Shown here in pieces: positions 33,944 through 42,280 of a stretch of DNA of 64,000 nt; the stretch's first letter is position 1, and the number at the start of each line of letters is the position of its first letter. Origin of the DNA: Parabacteroides johnsonii DSM 18315 (GTDB lineage: Bacteria; Bacteroidota; Bacteroidia; Bacteroidales; Tannerellaceae); contig NZ_CP102285.1 of the NCBI RefSeq assembly GCF_025151045.1, positions 2,046,001 through 2,110,000 on the forward strand, read 5' to 3'. The notes under the pieces were generated by a model, which was not told the DNA's origin, ran no database searches, and saw nothing but the letters and a program-made list of their open reading frames with translations. A program made the translations under genes and the position numbers.

Positions 33944-34774
33944 TTATATCCTGGCAACCAACTCCCGGAAGAGGACGGTCATGACCGCAGCCGCTTTATT
34001 GGCGGCGACAATCACATCGGCTCCGTCATTGACGAAATCATCGGCAAAATGATAGCCTTCATTTGTAATCACAGACATACCGAATACACGCAAACCGGCA
34101 TGACGGGCCACGATCACCTCCGGAACCGTACTCATTCCGATCGCATCACCTCCTACCCTACCGTAAAAAGCATACTCTGCCGGAGTCTCGAAAGAAGGGC
34201 CTGTCAGTCCGACATATACGCCTTTCTTCAACGAGATATCGTGGGACGCGGCAATTTCCTCGACAAGCCCGATAAACTCCCGATCATACGCGCGCGTCAT
34301 ATCCGGGAAACGGGTTCCGAACTGCTCGTCATTCGGACCGATCAACGGGTTAGGCATCATATTGATGTGATCCCGTATAATCATCAAGTCACCGACTTTG
34401 AAATTCGTATTGATACCGCCTGCAGCATTGGAGACTAACAGATTCTTAACCCCCAACAACTTCATCACCCGAACCGGGAACGTCACTTGCTGCATCGTGT
34501 ACCCCTCATAATAATGGAAACGCCCCTGCATGGCAAGCACCTGTTTCCCTCCTAACCTGCCACAAATGAAGTTACCTTTATGTCCTGCGGCCGTCGAATG
34601 CATAAAATGCGGGATCTCACTATAGGGTATGACCACAGCCTCCTCGATCTGGTCGGCAAGGGAACCTAAACCGCTACCTAAGATAATCGCAGTTTCCGGA
34701 TTGCCGGTAATACGGGACGACAAGTAACCGGCCGCTTCCCGATAAATCGTATTGTCATTTGTATTCATATACAT
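33944..34774 (-). CDS. punA: Purine-nucleoside phosphorylase
   Basis: 276 residues; a start two codons later is equally possible. The trimeric PNP signature includes [15 protein letters not shown], the phosphate-binding [21 protein letters not shown], and the purine-contacting [18 protein letters not shown] and SVITNEG (about 240-250). It splits inosine and guanosine with phosphate to free base and ribose 1-phosphate. It is last in the operon after the MtaD-type deaminase (gap 26 nt), which makes inosine-type products for it. Confidence 0.93.
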   Translation of the reverse strand: MYMNTNDNTIYREAAGYLSSRITGNPETAIILGSGLGSLADQIEEAVVIPYSEIPHFMHSTAAGHKGNFICGRLGGKQVLAMQGRFHYYEGYTMQQVTFPVRVMKLLGVKNLLVSNAAGGINTNFKVGDLMIIRDHINMMPNPLIGPNDEQFGTRFPDMTRAYDREFIGLVEEIAASHDISLKKGVYVGLTGPSFETPAEYAFYGRVGGDAIGMSTVPEVIVARHAGLRVFGMSVITNEGYHFADDFVNDGADVIVAANKAAAVMTVLFRELVARI

Positions 34775-34800
34775 TCAGATTTATTGTTCATACACTCCGT

Positions 34801-36060
34801 CTACGGTTCTCTCACCAATTTATAGGCAAGTTCGGCCGTACGCTCCAGAATTTCCTCCTCACCCGGAACTTTTTTATCCTGCATCAAGATTTTACCATCA
34901 CAGATAACGGTATCGATACAACTGCCGTTCGCTGCATACACCAGGTTGGAGACAAAGTTATGATTCGGAGTAAAAGCCGGGATATTCAAATCGACCAAAC
35001 AGAGATCCGCCAGATAGCCTTCGGCAATCCGTCCGGCTTTCAGCCCGATAGCCGAAGCACCGGCTTCTGTCGCCGCCCTGAATATTTCACCAGCAGGAAT
35101 CGCCTCCGGATCTTTCCGCCAGGCCTTGCCTAAAAGCGAAGCGAGCTTCATTGCCTCAACCATATCCAGGTTATTGGAAGAAGAACAGCCGTCAGTCCCC
35201 AAAGCAACAGTCACACCGGCCTTTCGCATCTCACAGAACTTAAATTGGATACCGGAAGCCAGCTTCATGTTGGATGCCGGATTATGCACCACTTTCACTC
35301 CGTGATCCGCCAGCATACGAATCTCATCATCATCGACATAGATACCGTGCGCAATGATCAGACGAGGGGACAATATGCCTAATTTATATAAATAACGTAC
35401 GGGAGTAAGACCAAACTGTTTGACGGAGTCCCTGACTTCGCCCTCCGTCTCTGCCAAATGCAAATGGATCGGGACGGAATGCTCGGCAGCAAAACCATGT
35501 ATCCACTGTAACAATTCGCCGGATACGGTATAAATGGCGTGAGGACCGATCGCATACCGTATACGTTTGCCATAGCCGGCCACATCGACAACCAGTTTCT
35601 CATTTTCCCGCTTGCTCTTTTCGGCCAGTTCCGGTTTGAAATGATCGAAGCAGACACCGGAAAGCAATGCACGCAACCCCATTTCCTCGACAGCATCGGC
35701 CGTAGCCCGGAACTTATGATACATATCGAAGAACGTTGTCGTCCCGCTTTTTATCATTTCGAGACAGGCCAGCTTCGTTCCCCAATAAACATCCTCGCGC
35801 GTCAATTTCGCTTCGTTCGGCCAGATCTTCTGTTCCAGCCAGGGCATCAACGGCATATCATCGCCAAAGCCCCGGAAAAGCGTCATGGCAGCATGTGTAT
35901 GCGCATTTACGAAACCAGGGATCAAGGCCTTACGCCTTCCGTCTATCGCCTGATCTGCCTGTACCTGAAGATCCTCCCCTATCTGCCTGATCTCCTTTTT
36001 CTCAATATAAACATCAGTTACAGCGCCATCCAACAAAGCGCCTTTTATTAATATGCTCAT
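34801..36060 (-). CDS. mtaD: Amidohydrolase of the MtaD/DadD type (5'-methylthioadenosine/S-adenosylhomocysteine/5'-deoxyadenosine deaminase)
   Basis: 419 residues with the metal ligands of cytosine-deaminase-like amidohydrolases: NAHTHAAM (about 53-60), HLHLAETE (about 200-207), AHGIYVDDDE (about 235) and GTDGCSSSNNLD (about 290-301). Enzymes of this clade deaminate the adenine of SAH, MTA or 5'-deoxyadenosine to the inosine form. The next gene is purine-nucleoside phosphorylase, which fits a salvage route. It overlaps the helicase stop by 4 nt (ATGA). Which adenosine derivative is preferred is not readable here. Confidence 0.87.
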   Translation of the reverse strand: MSILIKGALLDGAVTDVYIEKKEIRQIGEDLQVQADQAIDGRRKALIPGFVNAHTHAAMTLFRGFGDDMPLMPWLEQKIWPNEAKLTREDVYWGTKLACLEMIKSGTTTFFDMYHKFRATADAVEEMGLRALLSGVCFDHFKPELAEKSKRENEKLVVDVAGYGKRIRYAIGPHAIYTVSGELLQWIHGFAAEHSVPIHLHLAETEGEVRDSVKQFGLTPVRYLYKLGILSPRLIIAHGIYVDDDEIRMLADHGVKVVHNPASNMKLASGIQFKFCEMRKAGVTVALGTDGCSSSNNLDMVEAMKLASLLGKAWRKDPEAIPAGEIFRAATEAGASAIGLKAGRIAEGYLADLCLVDLNIPAFTPNHNFVSNLVYAANGSCIDTVICDGKILMQDKKVPGEEEILERTAELAYKLVREP

Positions 36061-37367
36061 ATAAACTTAGCTTTCATATTCTTTATCTTTTCATCCCGGA
36101 TGCGATCCAGCAAACCGGAAAGCTTGTCCCGCTTGACAGCAGCGAATGCACAACTTTCCTTTATCTCAACAATACCTAAATCATCCTTTTCCAGTCCACC
36201 TTTTTGGAAAAGAAAGCCGACTACATCCTTCTTACTCAGCTTGTCCCGCTTCCCCCGATTGATCGTCAACGTCACCCACTCCGAACGCATGGGCTTCTTC
36301 GCCACTTCCGGCAAGAAAAACTCGTCCGGCTCGCGGGTGATATATTCGGGAACCGTCTCCTCCGCATTCAAGATCAGATAAGCAACTCCTTCCGCGTTCA
36401 TACGGGCCGTACGTCCATTACGATGCACGTATGCCTCTTCACTCACAGGGAGATGATAATGGATCACATTCTTCACTTCCGGAATATCAAGACCTCGAGA
36501 GGCCAAATCGGTAGAGATGAATACGGTAGCACTGCCATTACGGAAATGCGACAAGGCACGTTCGCGTTCGGGCTGTTCCATTCCTCCATGGAAGTATTCG
36601 TTATCCACGCCCATTTCAGTCAGATAGTCGCTCACCCGTTCCACCGTCTCCCGGTAATTACAGAAGATAAGGGCAGAACCGCCTTTCAGTTCACCCAAAA
36701 GCTTGTACAATGTTTCCAGCTTATCCTTAACGGGAGACTTGACCACACGCAAAGTCAGTCCTTTCGCTTCTTTCACATCTTTCAGGAACGACAACCGCAC
36801 CGGAGCTGTGATTCCGGTGAAAGCAGGAATATCGACTGCTGCCGTAGCCGAAGTCAGTACCCGGCGGCGTACGCCGGGGAGATGTGCCAGAATCTCTTTC
36901 ATTTCGGCAAGAAAACCCAGTTCAAGCGACTTGTCGAACTCATCCAGGATCAGCGTACGCACACTGTCCAAGTCGATATTTCCCCGTTCCAGGTGGTCGA
37001 CGATACGTCCTGGTGTCCCGATCAGGACCGTCGGCGGATGTTCGAGACTCTTCTTCTCCGTGCGGATCGGATGTCCTCCGTAGCAACAATTCACCTTATA
37101 TCCGGCCCCCAACGAGCGCAATACCGTTTCGATCTGCAAGGCCAACTCACGGGAAGGAGCGATGATCAATGCCTGTATCTTTCTGTCTTCATCCGTCAAT
37201 GTCGTCAGCAAAGGCAAAAGGAAAGCCAGTGTCTTGCCCGACCCTGTCGGACTAAGCAGCACCATGTCTTTTATCGTCCCGGCATCCAATACCGCCTGCT
37301 GCATCTCGTTCAGAGCAGTAATGCCAGTATTGGCAAGCGCACGAGCGACTATTTCATTATTTGTCAT
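36057..37367 (-). CDS. DEAD-box RNA helicase, DbpA-like
   Basis: 436 residues. Motifs in order: Q-type NEMQQAVL, Walker A LLSPTGSGKT (about 39-48), IAPSRELALQ, GTPGR, motif II as DEFD rather than DEAD (about 148-151), SAT, and HRNGRTAR (about 315). A C-terminal domain (about 365-436) with KKDVVGFLFQKGGLEKDDLG resembles the DbpA RNA-binding domain, which targets 23S rRNA. A ribosome-assembly role is likely. The DEFD variant keeps both acidic residues needed for ATP hydrolysis. It sits between an M20 peptidase (1-nt gap) and the MtaD-type gene in one operon, an unusual mix. Confidence 0.9.
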   Translation of the reverse strand: MTNNEIVARALANTGITALNEMQQAVLDAGTIKDMVLLSPTGSGKTLAFLLPLLTTLTDEDRKIQALIIAPSRELALQIETVLRSLGAGYKVNCCYGGHPIRTEKKSLEHPPTVLIGTPGRIVDHLERGNIDLDSVRTLILDEFDKSLELGFLAEMKEILAHLPGVRRRVLTSATAAVDIPAFTGITAPVRLSFLKDVKEAKGLTLRVVKSPVKDKLETLYKLLGELKGGSALIFCNYRETVERVSDYLTEMGVDNEYFHGGMEQPERERALSHFRNGSATVFISTDLASRGLDIPEVKNVIHYHLPVSEEAYVHRNGRTARMNAEGVAYLILNAEETVPEYITREPDEFFLPEVAKKPMRSEWVTLTINRGKRDKLSKKDVVGFLFQKGGLEKDDLGIVEIKESCAFAAVKRDKLSGLLDRIRDEKIKNMKAKFI

Positions 37368-37368
37368 A

Positions 37369-38727
37369 TCAATTGAATCGTTTATAAAATTCGGCTACCG
37401 ACTCGATTCCCTTATAAAAGAAGTCAAGCGTACAGCTTTCGTTCGGCGAATGGATCGCATTCTGTTCGAGGCCGAATCCCATCAGGACCGTCTTGATGCC
37501 CAACACCTGCTCGAAAGTCGAGATAATAGGAATACTTCCGCCACGGCGCACGGCCAACGGACGTTTGCCAAAAGCTACGGCTACGGCATCTTCAGCTGCT
37601 TTATAAGCGGGAAGGTCGATCGGGCAAACATAGCCTTGTCCACCATGTTTAGGCGTCACTTTTACCTTGACATAAGCCGGAGCTACACGAGCGATGTACT
37701 CTTCAAACAGTTTTGAAATCTTCTCATGATCCTGATGTGGAACCAGGCGGCAGGAAACTTTGGCATAGGCTTTGGAAGGAAGAACCGTCTTGCTGCCCTC
37801 TTCCGTATAACCGCCCCAGATACCGCAGATGTCGAAGGATGGACGGCAACTATTGCGTTCCAACGTAGAATAACCTTTTTCACCGAACAGTTCATCCACT
37901 CCGATAGCGGCCTTGTATTTGGTTTCGTCAAACGGGATTTGTGCAATCATTTCGCGTTCGGCCGGGGAAACTTCCTCCACGTCATCATAGAAACCGGGGA
38001 TCGTGATCCGTCCGTCGGCATCAGTTATGTCAGCCATCAATTTGCACAGCACATTAATCGGATTAGCGACTGCACCCCCGAAATGCCCGGAATGCAAATC
38101 GCGGTTGGGACCAGTCACTTCTACTTCCCAATAGGCCAATCCACGAAGACCGGTGGTTAAAGAAGGTGTTTCGGCACTGACCATGCTGGTATCGGAAACC
38201 AGGATAACATCAGCATTCAACAATTCTTTATGTGTACGGCAGAAAGCTTCGAGGCTCGGCGAACCGATCTCTTCTTCTCCTTCGAAGATAAATTTCACAT
38301 TACATTTCAGCAAATCCAGATTCAGGGCAGTCTCGAAGCCTTTTACCTGCATCATGGCCTGCCCTTTATCATCATCCGCACCACGCGCCCAGATACGACC
38401 GTCCCGGATTTCGGGTTCGAACGGGCGGCTCTTCCAAAGATCAAGCGGTTCGGCGGGCATTACGTCGTAGTGCGAATAGACCAAAACGGTCTGCGCCTCG
38501 GGAGCAACCATCTTTTCTCCATACACGACCGGATTGCCTTCGGTCTGCATCACAACCGCTTTATCGGCACCGGCCGCAAGCAAGAGTTCTGTCCAGCGTT
38601 TTGCACATACCTCCATATCAGGCTTATGTTCATTTTTAGCACTTATCGATGGAATACGGATCAAAGAGAAAAGCTCTTCGATGAAACGGTCTTTGTTGGA
38701 CTCGATGTATTTTTTTACGGATGTCAT
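37369..38727 (-). CDS. M20 family dipeptidase/carboxypeptidase
   Basis: 452 residues. The di-zinc site is visible in YSHYDVMP (about 87-94), GRIWARGADDDKGQAM (about 112-126), FIFEGEEEIGSPSLEAF (about 150-166) and a His near the C-terminal end (NAIHSPNESC). A dimerisation domain lies in the middle. It hydrolyses dipeptides or similar small amides in the cytoplasm; no signal peptide is seen. It is first in the operon leading to the helicase, deaminase and nucleoside phosphorylase genes. Confidence 0.9.
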   Translation of the reverse strand: MTSVKKYIESNKDRFIEELFSLIRIPSISAKNEHKPDMEVCAKRWTELLLAAGADKAVVMQTEGNPVVYGEKMVAPEAQTVLVYSHYDVMPAEPLDLWKSRPFEPEIRDGRIWARGADDDKGQAMMQVKGFETALNLDLLKCNVKFIFEGEEEIGSPSLEAFCRTHKELLNADVILVSDTSMVSAETPSLTTGLRGLAYWEVEVTGPNRDLHSGHFGGAVANPINVLCKLMADITDADGRITIPGFYDDVEEVSPAEREMIAQIPFDETKYKAAIGVDELFGEKGYSTLERNSCRPSFDICGIWGGYTEEGSKTVLPSKAYAKVSCRLVPHQDHEKISKLFEEYIARVAPAYVKVKVTPKHGGQGYVCPIDLPAYKAAEDAVAVAFGKRPLAVRRGGSIPIISTFEQVLGIKTVLMGFGLEQNAIHSPNESCTLDFFYKGIESVAEFYKRFN

Positions 38728-38755
38728 ATCTATTCTTAATTTTAATCTGTGCCTA

Positions 38756-39112
38756 CTATAATACTGCCGCTATTTTTCTAATATGGGCCAATCTCTCCAA
38801 AAAAGAGGTATCGGATTTTGCCATTTGCATGTCGTACCGGGCTTGCTGACGAATCCAAACTTCTGCATCAATGCCAAGCGCAGCTTCAAACAAAAGGGCA
38901 TATTCTGTCGAAACAGAACGCTTTCCATTCAATATTTCATTCAGCAATGTCGGAGAAACCCCCATTTGCAATGCCAATTTCCGCTGCGAAATACCTCGAT
39001 ATTCTATCTCATCCTTTATCAACTCGCCTGGATGTATGGGGTTGGATGGAGTCAAATTATTGGCGATCATTTTAGGATCAATACCTTGAAGTGTAATCAT
39101 AGCTACAATCAT
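38756..39112 (-). CDS. higA: HigA-type antitoxin, XRE helix-turn-helix
   Basis: 118 residues. HPGELIKDEIEYRGISQRKLALQMGVSPTLLNEILNG (about 28-65) is the helix-turn-helix of HigA antitoxins. The start at 39112 is supported by a 4-nt ATGA overlap with the end of the toxin gene; a start four codons later is also in frame. It should neutralise the upstream toxin and repress the shared promoter. Confidence 0.9.
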   Translation of the reverse strand: MIVAMITLQGIDPKMIANNLTPSNPIHPGELIKDEIEYRGISQRKLALQMGVSPTLLNEILNGKRSVSTEYALLFEAALGIDAEVWIRQQARYDMQMAKSDTSFLERLAHIRKIAAVL

Positions 39113-39426
39113 TTATAATGGTTTGATAATTCTATTATATTACATACGGTAACAATCGGTTCTTCTATCGAATCCCTTACGGTAAACTCAACTCGATACT
39201 TATTATTCACCCGTACAGATGAAATACCAGCCTTATCGCCTTTCAGCATCTCATAATTCAAGGAATTTATCAAAAGAAGTTCTTCTACCTTCTTGGCATC
39301 CAAAAGAAAATCTATACACTTTTGATAACGCCTTATCACATCAGGCTGATAACGATGCTTCTTGGCATCAGTCTTTCCTTTCTCGTAAAGGTCACGCAAA
39401 TATGCTTCTCCGAATGTAACAACCAT
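39109..39426 (-). CDS. higB: HigB-type RelE superfamily toxin
   Basis: 105 residues. RRYQKCIDFLLDAKKVEELLLINSLNYEMLKGDKAGISSVRVNNKYRVEF fits the HigB fold in a toxin-first order, with the conserved basic residues in the SVRVNNKYRVEF strand. Such toxins cut mRNA at the ribosome. A TATATTTG -7 box (39447-39454) lies 20 nt upstream, so the toxin-antitoxin pair has its own promoter. It is a self-contained accessory module between metabolic genes. Confidence 0.88.
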   Translation of the reverse strand: MVVTFGEAYLRDLYEKGKTDAKKHRYQPDVIRRYQKCIDFLLDAKKVEELLLINSLNYEMLKGDKAGISSVRVNNKYRVEFTVRDSIEEPIVTVCNIIELSNHYK

Positions 39427-39446
39427 ATCGTTCTCGTATTTGCGTA

Positions 39447-39454
39447 CAAATATA
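39447..39454 (-). promoter_or_regulatory. -7 box of higBA
   Basis: TATATTTG on the minus strand, 20 nt upstream of higB. There is no clear -33 box. Confidence 0.5.
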
Positions 39455-39518
39455 ACGTATTCTTTTCAGTATTCACAAAAATGTGAACAACTTCTTTGTG
39501 GAATCTTCAAGTTTTATT

Positions 39519-40085
39519 CTATTTTTTCCGCTTATACAAAAACGACTGCCAGCGTTCCTCCGCATTCCCTTGGCGAAACATTTCATAACGTGCCATTGTA
39601 AAAAACAAATCGGAAAGGCGATTCACGAACCGCATGATCCCGGGTGAAACCGGGTCTTTCCGGTTTAACGTCCACAGGCGGCGTTCGGCACGGCGTACAA
39701 TCGTACGGGCCAACTGCAAGTGAGCAGAAACCAAAGAGCCGCCAGGCAGGATAAAATAACCGTTATCCTCCATCTTCGCCGACAAAGCATCGATCTGTTC
39801 CTCACAAACGAGAACCAGGTCATCGGATATTTTGTTCGGATTCTTATCACGAATAGCCGATGGAGTCGCCACATGCGACATCACCGCCATCATCTCCATT
39901 TGTATTTTCCCCAGCAAATCCTGCCACTCATGTCCGGCCGGGAGTAGTGCACGGACAATTCCAATTTCGGCATTCGCTTCGTCCAACGTCCCGTTCGCTT
40001 CGATCCGGATATCGTCTTTATCCACCCGCTCGCCCCCATGAATTCCGGTGCGGCCTTTATCTCCTCCACGCGTGTATATTTTCAT
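39519..40085 (-). CDS. Corrinoid (cob(I)alamin) adenosyltransferase, PduO type
   Basis: 188 residues. The N-terminal KIYTRGGDKGRTGIHGGERVDKDD holds the ATP-binding loop, and ARTIVRRAERRLW (about 128-140) with NRLSDLFFTMARYE is the PduO/EutT-type core. It adds the 5'-deoxyadenosyl group of ATP to reduced corrinoid, giving coenzyme B12 forms. The 4-nt overlap with the CbiA gene shows co-translation, consistent with late steps of cobalamin synthesis or salvage. It stands at the 3' end of this set. Confidence 0.92.
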   Translation of the reverse strand: MKIYTRGGDKGRTGIHGGERVDKDDIRIEANGTLDEANAEIGIVRALLPAGHEWQDLLGKIQMEMMAVMSHVATPSAIRDKNPNKISDDLVLVCEEQIDALSAKMEDNGYFILPGGSLVSAHLQLARTIVRRAERRLWTLNRKDPVSPGIMRFVNRLSDLFFTMARYEMFRQGNAEERWQSFLYKRKK

Positions 40086-41407
40086 TTAATGATAAATTTG
40101 GTAAACCAGTCGTTCCCGGCCGGATCTGCCCAGTACAAATGCGTATATCCGGCTAAAACATTTTTATAACGATAAAGCGGAGTATCCGTTTTCACACCTT
40201 TGGCCGTATAAGCGACAGCACAGGACGGAAGCGGATCCTGTTGTTCCACCAAACGGGAATAGTGAAATTCATGCCCTTTCAGACGAGCATCGTTATACAA
40301 TAGGGTACGATACCCCAGACGTAACTTCATATTCTCCATTGTTGCAGACTGATGCAATACGCCTACCATCGGAAAAACATCTCCATTTTTATCTCGTATC
40401 TCGTCACATAGATACATCATACCGCCACATTCGGCCAACAACTTTCCCCCATTCTCGACATACCGGCGAATGGATTGAAGCATCGGCCTGTTTGCCGATA
40501 AAGCAGCCAGATATAACTCCGGATAACCTCCGGGAAGATAAACAAAACCGGCATCTGGCAAAGAAGTGTCTGCCAACGGGCTGAAGTAAGTAACTTCTCC
40601 TAAATGATGCAGATAACGGATATTCGCTTCATACATAAAATTGAATGCAGGATCACGAGCAATCGCAACAGTGAAAGAAGGTTCACGTCTATAGGTACGA
40701 TGGCTTACGGACATAGGAAGGGCTGCTGGCGCAACCTGCTTCGTCAATTCCAGCAACCGGTCGATGTCCACATACTTCTCGACAAGTTCCGCTACACGGT
40801 CGGCGAACTCTTCAAAGCAAAAATCTTCATCGAGAGACAACCCTAAATGACGGCAGGGAATCTCCACATCCGCACACTTGGGAAGATATCCCAACGCCTC
40901 GACTCCGGCATCTTCACATGCCTGTTTCAAAAAAGAATAATGGCTTTCGGAAGCGACAAAGTTAAAGATAGCTCCTACTACCTGTACTTGCTTTTTGAAA
41001 TGCTTAAACCCGTACAATAAAGGAGCTACCGAATATGCCGTACTTTTTGCATTTACAATCAGGACTACCGGTATTTTCAGCAGACAAGCGATTTCCGCAC
41101 TGCTCCCTTTCATACCGTCATACCCGTCAAACAACCCCATCACCCCTTCGGTCACCGCCACATCCGCTTTTTCTGTATAACCAGCATACAAGTCGTGCAC
41201 ATGTGCCTCCGACATCATAAAAAGATCCAAGTTCACAGACGGATTGCCGGCAGCCATCCTATGATGGCGCGTATCGATGTAGTCCGGCCCACATTTAAAA
41301 GGCTGCACCTCAAACGAACGATTCTTCAAGGCACGAAGCAAACCGAGCGTAAAAGTTGTTTTCCCGCTTCCCGATGAAGCGGCACCGATAAGGAGATGAG
41401 ATTGCAT
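40082..41407 (-). CDS. cbiA: Cobyrinate a,c-diamide synthase
   Basis: 441 residues. The N-terminal domain has the P-loop GAASSGSGKTTFTLGLL, and the C-terminal class I glutaminase-like domain has LLAECGGMMYLCDE with the nucleophile Cys (about 330). The enzyme amidates carboxyls a and c of cobyrinate using glutamine and ATP. The gene overlaps the PduO gene by 4 nt and the panB stop by 1 nt. In a strain without the rest of the corrin pathway in view, it may serve corrinoid salvage. Confidence 0.92.
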   Translation of the reverse strand: MQSHLLIGAASSGSGKTTFTLGLLRALKNRSFEVQPFKCGPDYIDTRHHRMAAGNPSVNLDLFMMSEAHVHDLYAGYTEKADVAVTEGVMGLFDGYDGMKGSSAEIACLLKIPVVLIVNAKSTAYSVAPLLYGFKHFKKQVQVVGAIFNFVASESHYSFLKQACEDAGVEALGYLPKCADVEIPCRHLGLSLDEDFCFEEFADRVAELVEKYVDIDRLLELTKQVAPAALPMSVSHRTYRREPSFTVAIARDPAFNFMYEANIRYLHHLGEVTYFSPLADTSLPDAGFVYLPGGYPELYLAALSANRPMLQSIRRYVENGGKLLAECGGMMYLCDEIRDKNGDVFPMVGVLHQSATMENMKLRLGYRTLLYNDARLKGHEFHYSRLVEQQDPLPSCAVAYTAKGVKTDTPLYRYKNVLAGYTHLYWADPAGNDWFTKFIIK

Positions 41408-42234
41408 TAGTACTGTTCTTTCTCGTTCGGGAAATCCAGCGTCTTTACATCCTCAATATATGCTTGTACGGCACGCGTTATTTCCTCTGCCAAATTCGCA
41501 TAACGGCGCAAGAAACGGGGAGAAAATCCCTGGTTGATCCCTAACATGTCATGCATAACCAGCACCTGTCCGTCCACACCTCCGCCAGCACCAATACCAA
41601 TAATCGGAATCGTCAGTTCGGAAGCAACCTGTGCAGCCAAAGCAGCCGGAATTTTTTCCAATACGATTGCGAAACAACCAATCTCTTCTAACAGATGAGC
41701 ATCTGCGATCAGTTTCTTCGCTTCCGCTTCCTCACGGGCACGAACTGTGTATGTCCCGAATTTATTAATGGACTGAGGCGTCAATCCCAGATGGCCCATG
41801 ACAGGAATACCCGCACACAGAATACGTTCGATAGATTCCCGAATTTCAGAACCTCCTTCAAGCTTAATACAATCCGCATGCGTTTCCTTCATCACACGGA
41901 TGGCCGAAGCCAACGCTTCTTTCGAGTTACCTTGATACGTCCCGAAAGGCAGATCCACGACAACTAAGGCACGCTTTACCGCTTTCATGACCGATTTACC
42001 ATGATAGATCATCTGGTCAAGCGTGATCGGCAATGTTGTTACATTACCAGCCATTACGTTGGAAGCCGAATCGCCCACCAATATAACATCCATACCGGCC
42101 TGATCGATTAGTTGAGCCATCGAATAATCGTAAGCAGTCAACATGGAAATTTTCTCTCCACGCTGTTTCATTTCTATCAGGCGATGTGTGGTCACCTTTC
42201 TATTATCCTCTAAATCCCTCTTTGCAACTGACAT
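41407..42234 (-). CDS. panB: 3-Methyl-2-oxobutanoate hydroxymethyltransferase
   Basis: 275 residues. [32 protein letters not shown] (about 34-64) and the metal/substrate residues in [10 protein letters not shown] and IKLEGGSE are those of PanB, the first committed step to pantoate for coenzyme A. It starts the overlapping panB-cbiA-PduO set (TAATG junction with cbiA) and has a TACCTTTG -7 box of its own, overlapping the end of the TonB receptor gene. A pathway link between pantothenate and cobalamin is not obvious; the grouping may only be a shared transcript. Confidence 0.94.
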   Translation of the reverse strand: MSVAKRDLEDNRKVTTHRLIEMKQRGEKISMLTAYDYSMAQLIDQAGMDVILVGDSASNVMAGNVTTLPITLDQMIYHGKSVMKAVKRALVVVDLPFGTYQGNSKEALASAIRVMKETHADCIKLEGGSEIRESIERILCAGIPVMGHLGLTPQSINKFGTYTVRAREEAEAKKLIADAHLLEEIGCFAIVLEKIPAALAAQVASELTIPIIGIGAGGGVDGQVLVMHDMLGINQGFSPRFLRRYANLAEEITRAVQAYIEDVKTLDFPNEKEQY

Positions 42235-42262
42235 AATGATTTTTATTAAATGTTACAAGGCG

Positions 42263-42270
42263 CAAAGGTA
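42263..42270 (-). promoter_or_regulatory. -7 box of the panB-cbiA-PduO unit
   Basis: TACCTTTG on the minus strand, 29 nt before panB. There is no good -33 box. Confidence 0.5.
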
Positions 42271-42280
42271 TACAAAATGT

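Noticed and set aside
36204-37376. 390-codon frame antisense to the DEAD-box helicase
   Set aside because: The opposite strand carries every helicase motif in order; the antisense frame has no family signature and is a by-product of codon bias.
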